The translations under genes were made by a program, and so were the position numbers. Under the pieces are notes generated by a model. That model did no database searches. It was given only the letters and a program-made list of their open reading frames with translations, and had not been told where the DNA came from. Shown here one piece after another: positions 1-4,182 of a stretch of 11,354 nucleotides of DNA (its first letter is position 1; each line of letters begins with the position of its first letter). Origin of the DNA: Marvinbryantia sp. (GTDB lineage Bacteria > Bacillota > Clostridia > Lachnospirales > Lachnospiraceae); NCBI GenBank assembly GCA_016297895.1, contig JAEDFS010000058.1, forward strand, positions 1 to 11,354, in the 5' to 3' direction.

Positions 1-1106
1 TTCGGACAGGGCAGTCCCATAAAGGACAGTCTGGCTCCGTCTGTGCCCCCTCTGACGGGCACCGTCACCGGGTGAAGTCCGGCTTCCTCTGCTGCTCTCT
101 TTGCATGTTCGATCAGATGCATACATGGCTCGATCTTTTCTTTCATATTCCGGTACTGCTCATGAATCTCTACAGAGACGGTTCCTTCCCCGTACTTCTC
201 ATTCAGAAGCTTTTCCACGTGGCGCAGCATCTGAAGACGGCATTCATACATGGAAAAGCTGTGGTCCCGGACGATGTAATGAAGAGTCGCCCCGGAAACA
301 GTTCCGCTCATTTCACACAAATGAAAAAATCCCTCATATTCTTCCGTATTTCTCGGTGTATCTCCTGCAGGCAGCATGGCATTAAACTCCATTGCCACCA
401 GAGACGCATTGACCATGGTATTTTTACTGCTGCCCGGGTGGACGGAAAATCCTCTGATCTTTACGTCTGCTCCTGCTGCATTAAAATTTTCATATTCAAT
501 CTCGTTTTCCGCACCGCCGTCTACCGTGAAGGCAAATTCCGCACCGAATCCGGGAACATCAAAGGCATCTGCACCTCTTCCTATCTCTTCATCCGGTGTG
601 AACGCAATGCAGACTTTTCCGTGTGGCAGATCACTCTTCAGAAGCGTTTCCGCCAGGGTCATGATCTCCGCCACTCCGGCCTTATCGTCCGCTCCCAGAA
701 GCGTCGTTCCGTCTGTCGTGATCAGCGTTCTTCCTTTCAGCGAGGGAAGATGCGGAAAATCCTTCACCGTCAGCTTTCGGCCGCTTGTTCCAAGCACCAC
801 ATCTCCTCCATCGTAATCGGTCAGCACCTGTGGATTCACATGTTCTCCCGAAAAATCCGGTGCTGTGTCCATGTGTGCGATCAGGCCGATGGCCGGTGCC
901 TGCTCCTTTCCGGGAGTTGCCGGGATCTCGGCATATACATAGCACTGCTCATTAATCCGCACATGTTCTGCTCCCAGTTCTTTCAGCTCCTCCGCCAGTT
1001 TTCTCCCCAGATCAAACTGTCTGTCTGTGGATGGCGTGGTCGGACTGTCCTCATCACTTGTGGTATATACCTTTACATAATTCAGCAATCGTTCATATGC
1101 TCTCAT
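1..1106 (-). CDS. pepT: Peptidase T (tripeptide aminopeptidase), 3' end outside window
   Basis: A cytoplasmic di-zinc M20 aminopeptidase that removes the N-terminal residue from tripeptides. I translated the minus strand from the ATG at 1106; the frame stays open for 368 codons to the window edge, so roughly the last 40 residues of this usually ~410-residue family are missing. Every metal-site residue within reach falls at the same number as in Salmonella PepT: H78 and D80 (HMD), D140 (GADD), E173-E174 (PDEE), D196 (VDGG) and H223 (SVHPG). The last zinc ligand, near His379 in the family, lies outside. The visible C-terminal end carries the typical GGTDGA and GLPCPN motifs. The start follows a weak GAGG-like site and gives the expected N-terminus (RLLNYV). 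It is the last visible gene after cobA, 55 bp downstream of the cobA stop, probably in one transcript. The only oddity is the truncation by the window. Confidence 0.97.
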   Translation of the reverse strand, partial: MRAYERLLNYVKVYTTSDEDSPTTPSTDRQFDLGRKLAEELKELGAEHVRINEQCYVYAEIPATPGKEQAPAIGLIAHMDTAPDFSGEHVNPQVLTDYDGGDVVLGTSGRKLTVKDFPHLPSLKGRTLITTDGTTLLGADDKAGVAEIMTLAETLLKSDLPHGKVCIAFTPDEEIGRGADAFDVPGFGAEFAFTVDGGAENEIEYENFNAAGADVKIRGFSVHPGSSKNTMVNASLVAMEFNAMLPAGDTPRNTEEYEGFFHLCEMSGTVSGATLHYIVRDHSFSMYECRLQMLRHVEKLLNEKYGEGTVSVEIHEQYRNMKEKIEPCMHLIEHAKRAAEEAGLHPVTVPVRGGTDGARLSFMGLPCP

Positions 1107-1145
1107 ATTTCTGCCTCATTTTCTGTTCTCTCATTCTGTCGTGAT

Positions 1146-1158
1146 CCGGTTTCACCGG
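1146..1158 (-). other. Small GC-rich hairpin between cobA and pepT
   Basis: A 5-bp perfect inverted repeat (CCGGT / ACCGG with a 3-base loop) lies in the 55-bp gap between the cobA stop and the pepT start. No T-tract follows it on the minus strand, so it does not look like a terminator. It may be a minor intercistronic stem or chance. Confidence 0.25.
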
Positions 1159-1161
1159 TCT

Positions 1162-1692
1162 CTATCTCTCAATGCCGTCCCTGGCCGGCTGCCCCTTCTG
1201 AAAGGGATGCTTCCTCATACAGATCTCTGACACATAATCTGCTCTCTGAAGAAGTGCTTCGCTTGGGCCCTGTCCCGTCAGGATCACTTCCAGGTGCTCC
1301 GGTTTATGATCCAGAAAATCCAGCAGCTTCTGTTCATCCAGAAGCCCCGCTCTTATGGTATAGATGGCCTCATCAAGGAACAGCACATCAAATTTCTGCT
1401 CCACTGCGATCCCGGTCACCTTCTCCAATTGAGAATCATAAAATTCCCGACGCTGGCGTTTTTCTTCCTCTGTCATCTGAAAACTGAATTTCTCCTGATC
1501 CAGGCCGTCCAGCCAGGTAATATTCCCGGCATGCTCCAGGGTTTTTCGCTCACTGGTTTTATTATTTTTCATAAACTGGTAGATCAGCACCCGGTATCCA
1601 AATCCGGCAGCACGGGCACAAAGTCCCATTCCGGTGGTCGTCTTTCCTTTTCCGTTTCCGCAATACACATGGATCAAACCTGTTGTCTTCAT
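1162..1692 (-). CDS. cobA: Corrinoid (cob(I)yrinic acid a,c-diamide) adenosyltransferase, CobA/BtuR type
   Basis: It transfers the 5'-deoxyadenosyl group of ATP to the cobalt of reduced corrinoids, the activation step in making or salvaging adenosylcobalamin in the cytoplasm. The 176-residue product has an unusual P-loop at residues 12-20 (GNGKGKTTT), a family signature. It also has a Walker-B-like LFLDEA at 105-110, a TGQGPSE segment at 139-145, and a C-terminal KHPFQKGQPARDGIER close to the usual family ending. I chose the ATG at 1692, which has an AGAGG site just upstream. Starting at 1752 would add 20 unrelated residues and overlap the FTR-like gene. The gene lies 16 bp after the FTR-like stop and is probably co-transcribed with it. 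No cobalamin riboswitch or other cob gene is visible, which fits stand-alone corrinoid salvage. Length is slightly short but normal for clostridial homologues. Confidence 0.95.
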   Translation of the reverse strand: MKTTGLIHVYCGNGKGKTTTGMGLCARAAGFGYRVLIYQFMKNNKTSERKTLEHAGNITWLDGLDQEKFSFQMTEEEKRQRREFYDSQLEKVTGIAVEQKFDVLFLDEAIYTIRAGLLDEQKLLDFLDHKPEHLEVILTGQGPSEALLQRADYVSEICMRKHPFQKGQPARDGIER

Positions 1693-1708
1693 CTCTGCCT
1701 CTTCTTTC

Positions 1709-1906
1709 TTACTTTGCTTTGTAGTAAAGCATACAATGACAGTATCCCTCAAATTCCGGATCTTTGATCTGTTCCCGGAATTCCCGGCACATACACTTGT
1801 TTTCCTCCGTCCGTTCCAGTCGGCACGGACAGTATCCGCCTGTTCGTTTCAGCCCCTCTTTTACCGTTTTGACAACTTCCTCATCCGGATTCAATGTTAC
1901 TTTCAT
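1709..1906 (-). CDS. Ferredoxin-thioredoxin reductase catalytic-chain-like protein (six-cysteine)
   Basis: A 65-residue protein with three Cys-X-Cys pairs: C26-P-C28, C38-M-C40 and C56-H-C58. The first CPC and last CHC pairs, and the overall pattern, match the catalytic beta chain of ferredoxin-thioredoxin reductase, which uses a 4Fe-4S cluster next to a redox disulfide to pass electrons from ferredoxin to thioredoxin. By analogy C26, C38, C40 and C56 would hold the cluster, and C28 and C58 would form the disulfide; this is inference. The spacings (X9 and X15) differ from the X16 and X8 of the cyanobacterial/plant enzyme, and the protein is much shorter. Translation starts at an ATG 9 bases after a near-perfect AAAGGAGGT site. 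No variable-chain partner, thioredoxin or ferredoxin gene is in the window. The substrate is unknown. It heads the FTR-cobA-pepT transcript. Confidence 0.85.
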   Translation of the reverse strand: MKVTLNPDEEVVKTVKEGLKRTGGYCPCRLERTEENKCMCREFREQIKDPEFEGYCHCMLYYKAK

Positions 1907-1926
1907 TCAAACATACCTCCTTTCAA

Positions 1927-1942
1927 GACTCGCTTGCGAGTC
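1927..1942 (-). promoter_or_regulatory. Perfect hairpin in the 5' leader of the FTR-like gene
   Basis: GACTCGC and GCGAGTC form a perfect 7-bp inverted repeat with a 2-base centre (sterically a 6-bp stem with a 4-base loop). It sits between the predicted -10 box (1954-1959) and the Shine-Dalgarno site of the FTR-like gene, so it would lie at or near the 5' end of that transcript. No T-tract follows. It could stabilise the message 5' end or bind a repressor as DNA; neither can be decided here. Confidence 0.45.
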
Positions 1943-1953
1943 CCGGCGCCTGA

Positions 1954-1983
1954 ATTATACCACAGCTTTGCCCTCTCCGTCAC
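1954..1983 (-). promoter_or_regulatory. Extended -10 promoter for FTR-cobA-pepT
   Basis: On the minus strand a perfect TATAAT (1954-1959) is preceded by TGG, giving the extended -10 motif TGnTATAAT. A partial -35 match, GTGACG (1978-1983, 4 of 6), lies 18 bases upstream. The box overlaps the Nudix stop codon (the TAA is inside TATAAT), so this promoter is embedded in the end of the upstream gene. Predicted start is around 1945-1948. Confidence 0.6.
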
Positions 1984-2560
1984 TACTTTCTTCTCTGTTG
2001 AAAACGGACAACAACTTTTCATTCAGCTTCCGGTAGATTCTTTCCCGGATCCAGGGTTCAGAAGACTTTTCTATGGCCTCCTCCGGGCCAAACCAGGCCA
2101 CGCCCTGATTCTCATCTGGCTTACATCTTATGTCCTGTGCAGGATCCGCCTCAAAAAGATAGGTCACATTCAGATGAAGATGCGAGGACACATAATCACC
2201 TTTCTTCTCATGCCCGTCAACGGTAAGGATCTCCAGAGAAAAAATCTCATCCGATACCGCCCGCACCTCCTCAAGGCCGCTTTCTTCCTGCACTTCCCGT
2301 TTTGCCACGGCCAGAAGATCCCGTTCTCCGTCTGCATGACCTCCCAGCCAAGCCCAGGAATCATAGAGATTGTGATAGGCCATCAGAACCTTTTTCCGGT
2401 CCGGGCTCACCACCCAGCCGGATGCCGTGAGATGGGCAGAAGCATTTTCTCTTGTGTGCAGTTCTTCCCCACTTCGCAGACGCCGCAGCATCTCTTTTTT
2501 ATCCTGCTCTTCCTGTCGGTTAAAAGGGATATAGTTCTCAATTTGACTGATCAGATCCAT
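1955..2560 (-). CDS. Nudix family hydrolase
   Basis: A 201-residue cytoplasmic hydrolase of nucleoside-diphosphate-linked compounds; the substrate cannot be told from sequence. The Nudix helix is at residues 73-96. The catalytic REVQEESG (88-95) is intact, with R88, E89, E92 and E93 as metal and base ligands. The preceding GGHADGERDLL has Arg80 where the standard GX5E pattern puts its first Glu, with Glu one residue earlier (79). GGHADG-type boxes with a variable residue here occur in a subgroup of Nudix proteins, as far as I recall. The start at 2560 is chosen because AGGAG lies 9 bases upstream; starting at 2638 would add 26 unlikely residues and run into the region facing plsC. The N-terminal ~45 residues precede the domain and are charged. 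It is divergent from plsC and is followed by the FTR-like gene, whose promoter overlaps its stop codon. Confidence 0.93.
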   Translation of the reverse strand: MDLISQIENYIPFNRQEEQDKKEMLRRLRSGEELHTRENASAHLTASGWVVSPDRKKVLMAYHNLYDSWAWLGGHADGERDLLAVAKREVQEESGLEEVRAVSDEIFSLEILTVDGHEKKGDYVSSHLHLNVTYLFEADPAQDIRCKPDENQGVAWFGPEEAIEKSSEPWIRERIYRKLNEKLLSVFNREESSDGEGKAVV

Positions 2561-2589
2561 CGTCTTTTTCTCCTGTCTGCATTTGACTG

Positions 2590-2618
2590 TTGCAACTGCT
2601 TTCATTTTTTTGTATACT
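2590..2618 (+). promoter_or_regulatory. plsC: Probable sigma-A promoter for plsC
   Basis: TTGCAA (2590-2595, 4 of 6) and TATACT (2613-2618, 5 of 6) are separated by 17 bases, placing transcription start near 2625 and leaving about 37 bases of leader to the plsC ATG. A better -35-like box, TTGACT at 2583-2588, has a 24-base spacer and is unlikely to pair with this -10. I saw no convincing minus-strand promoter for the divergent Nudix gene in this gap. Confidence 0.5.
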
Positions 2619-2661
2619 GTAGTTGATTTAAAACACACCCGGAAAGATAAGGATAAAAACT

Positions 2662-3387
2662 ATGATCAGATTTATCATTATAATCACTACAGTAGTCGGT
2701 TTTCTCATTCTCTCCATTCCTATTTTAATTCTGGAATGGATCATCGGCAAGTGGAATCCACGCCTGCGGGATGTCTCTTCCCTGCGTATCGTACAGTTTA
2801 TGTTTAAACTGATCCTGTGGGAAGCCGGAACGAAGGTCACTGTGATCGGACATGAAAATGTGCCTTCCGGCGAACCGGTTCTCTATGTAGGAAATCACCG
2901 CAGCTATTTTGACATTCTGCTCACCTACTGCAGATGTCCGGATCTTACCGGATATGTGGCAAAAGACGGCATGGAAAAGATTCCTCTGCTGTCCACCTGG
3001 ATGAAACGTCTTTACTGTCTGTTTCTGAACCGGGAAGATGTCCGTCAGGGTCTGAAAACGATCCTCACCGGAATCGAGCAGATGAAAAACGGAATCTCCA
3101 TGTGTATCTTTCCTGAGGGTACCCGCAATCGCGGCGAAGGCATGCTTCCCTTTAAGGAAGGCAGTATGAAAATGGCTGAAAAAACAGGATATGCCATTAT
3201 TCCCATGGCAATCACAAACTCTGCTGAGATCTTCGAAAATCATATTCCAAAGATCCGCCCCACTCATGTGATTCTGGAATATGGAAAACCGATCTATCCA
3301 AAAGAACTGAGCAAAGAAGACAAAAAATTTCTGGGAGCTTATACCCAGAATGTGATAAAGGAGTTGCTGGAGAAGCATACGGTCTGA
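2662..3387 (+). CDS. plsC: 1-acyl-sn-glycerol-3-phosphate acyltransferase (PlsC/LPLAT family)
   Basis: A membrane-bound acyltransferase that adds the second fatty acid to lysophosphatidic acid, giving phosphatidic acid for phospholipid synthesis. The 241-residue product begins with a hydrophobic membrane segment (about residues 3-27). It then shows the family's catalytic HX4D motif as NHRSYFD (H79, D84) and the glycerol-phosphate-binding FPEGTR motif (150-155). PFKEGSMKMAEKTG (163-176) and PMAITNS (181-187) are further family blocks. Length matches bacterial PlsC. The ATG at 2662 follows an AAGGA site. It is the only plus-strand protein gene in the window, transcribed alone from the promoter at 2590-2618 and closed by the terminator at 3406-3453. 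LPLAT members also acylate other lysolipids, so the exact acceptor is inferred from the family. Confidence 0.95.
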   Translation: MIRFIIIITTVVGFLILSIPILILEWIIGKWNPRLRDVSSLRIVQFMFKLILWEAGTKVTVIGHENVPSGEPVLYVGNHRSYFDILLTYCRCPDLTGYVAKDGMEKIPLLSTWMKRLYCLFLNREDVRQGLKTILTGIEQMKNGISMCIFPEGTRNRGEGMLPFKEGSMKMAEKTGYAIIPMAITNSAEIFENHIPKIRPTHVILEYGKPIYPKELSKEDKKFLGAYTQNVIKELLEKHTV

Positions 3388-3405
3388 AGCCCTGATCTCC
3401 GGACA

Positions 3406-3453
3406 TACGATATAAAAAAGAATCCTGAAAACAGGATTCTTTTTTATATCGTA
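3406..3453. terminator. Bidirectional intrinsic terminator between plsC and the zinc-ribbon gene
   Basis: A 22-bp perfect stem (3406-3427 with 3432-3453) with an AAAA loop. A GC-containing core (AATCCTG/CAGGATT) is flanked by A6 on one arm and T6 on the other, so it works as a rho-independent terminator in both directions. It lies 18 bases after the plsC stop and about 40 bases after the stop of the convergent minus-strand gene, serving both. Confidence 0.95.
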
Positions 3454-3482
3454 ACTGTTCAGTACCTTCGCCGAACAGTTAC
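3451..3482. repeat. Palindromic element next to the terminator
   Basis: GTAACTGTTC (3451-3460) is perfectly repeated in inverse as GAACAGTTAC (3473-3482) around a 12-base centre. It abuts the terminator and shares three bases with it. No T-tract of its own. It may be a second stem for the minus-strand transcript or a copy of a dispersed palindromic repeat; the latter is inference and needs a whole-genome search. Confidence 0.6.
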
Positions 3483-3491
3483 TTATATACC

Positions 3492-4112
3492 TTACATCCC
3501 AATCTGGCCTCCATACTGACCGATCAGTTCTCCCACCACACTGTCGCCCGGCAGTGTCTGACTCATCCTGTTCAGCAATTCTCTGGCTTCCGAATAGGAA
3601 CCGGAGGACACATATCCTCCCACCGTATCCCGAAGATCCTGCTCCACCTGAGCAGACAGTTCGCGGTAAGACTGAAGATCCGTCTCTGACATGGAGGAAG
3701 TATCCAGCCTGCCAAGATTCTTTTTCACTCCGCCGTAATCGATTCTTCCCGCTTCATACTGTTCCCTGATACGGGCGATCTCTGCACTGTGCTCTGCCTT
3801 TACTACCGGTTCGTCATTCCAGACCGTAGTCTCTCCCACATTCTGGGCAATGGTTCCGGAAGTATGGATCTTTCCTGTCAGATTCTGAAGGAACGGAATC
3901 TTCGACAGAACGGTATTCCCGTTGTCCAGAAACCATCGATATCCAAGCATCCCCAACACTGCCAGCAGACAGATCAGGATCAGTGTCACAAAAAATCTTC
4001 TGATCCGTCTCTTCCTTCTCCTTCTGGCTGCTGCCCTGCTGTTCTTATTCTGGCTTCTGCAGCCGCACCGCTCTCCCTCTCTCAATCTACGTCCACAATA
4101 TTTACAACGCAT
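3492..4112 (-). CDS. Zinc-ribbon single-pass membrane protein, function unknown
   Basis: I do not recognise a named family. The 206-residue product opens with a zinc-ribbon-like knuckle (C3, C6, C16, C18). An Arg/Lys-rich stretch (26-39) and one transmembrane helix (about 40-58) follow, then a soluble region of ~145 residues. By the positive-inside rule the ribbon is cytoplasmic and the C-terminal part extracytoplasmic. Residues 110-135 (IREQYEAGRIDYGGVKKNL inside) weakly resemble the SHOCT oligomerisation motif, and 142-188 is predicted helical. There are two adjacent ATGs; the second, at 4112, is 7 bases from the GGAG site and is preferred over 4115, which is only 4 bases away. It is the last gene of the ddl-murF-DUF1002 cluster, separated from DUF1002 by a 67-bp gap that holds a hairpin, and it ends at the strong terminator. 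A membrane-anchored regulator or scaffold linked to the envelope is possible; this is inference. Confidence 0.85.
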   Translation of the reverse strand: MRCKYCGRRLREGERCGCRSQNKNSRAAARRRRKRRIRRFFVTLILICLLAVLGMLGYRWFLDNGNTVLSKIPFLQNLTGKIHTSGTIAQNVGETTVWNDEPVVKAEHSAEIARIREQYEAGRIDYGGVKKNLGRLDTSSMSETDLQSYRELSAQVEQDLRDTVGGYVSSGSYSEARELLNRMSQTLPGDSVVGELIGQYGGQIGM

Positions 4113-4129
4113 CATTTTTCTCCTTCAAA

Positions 4130-4160
4130 GAATACCGGAACATTGCCTGTTCCGGTATTC
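4130..4160 (-). terminator. Intercistronic hairpin between the DUF1002 and zinc-ribbon genes
   Basis: A 12-bp perfect stem (4130-4141 with 4149-4160, arm GAATACCGGAAC) with a 7-base loop. On the minus strand it is followed only by TTTG and then the ribosome-binding site of the zinc-ribbon gene. With so short a T-run it is probably a weak terminator or a message-stability stem that lowers expression of the last gene compared with DUF1002. Confidence 0.55.
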
Positions 4161-4182
4161 CCTCTGATTGTTCCGCTTTTTC

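Noticed and set aside
72..1487. A 471-codon plus-strand open frame
   Set aside because: It lies antisense to pepT and cobA, both clearly conserved on the minus strand. Its Cys/His/Arg/Ser-rich composition is typical of a shadow frame and it matches no family I know.
1693..1752. Longer cobA with a start at 1752
   Set aside because: It would overlap the FTR-like gene by 44 bases and add residues not found before the family's conserved start; the ATG at 1692 has its own AGAGG site.
1634..2626. A 330-codon plus-strand frame
   Set aside because: It spans antisense across cobA, the FTR-like gene and the Nudix gene, has no ribosome-binding site worth noting and no recognisable domain.
2725..3378. 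A 217-codon minus-strand frame opposite plsC
   Set aside because: plsC has intact HX4D and FPEGTR motifs on the plus strand; this frame is its shadow.
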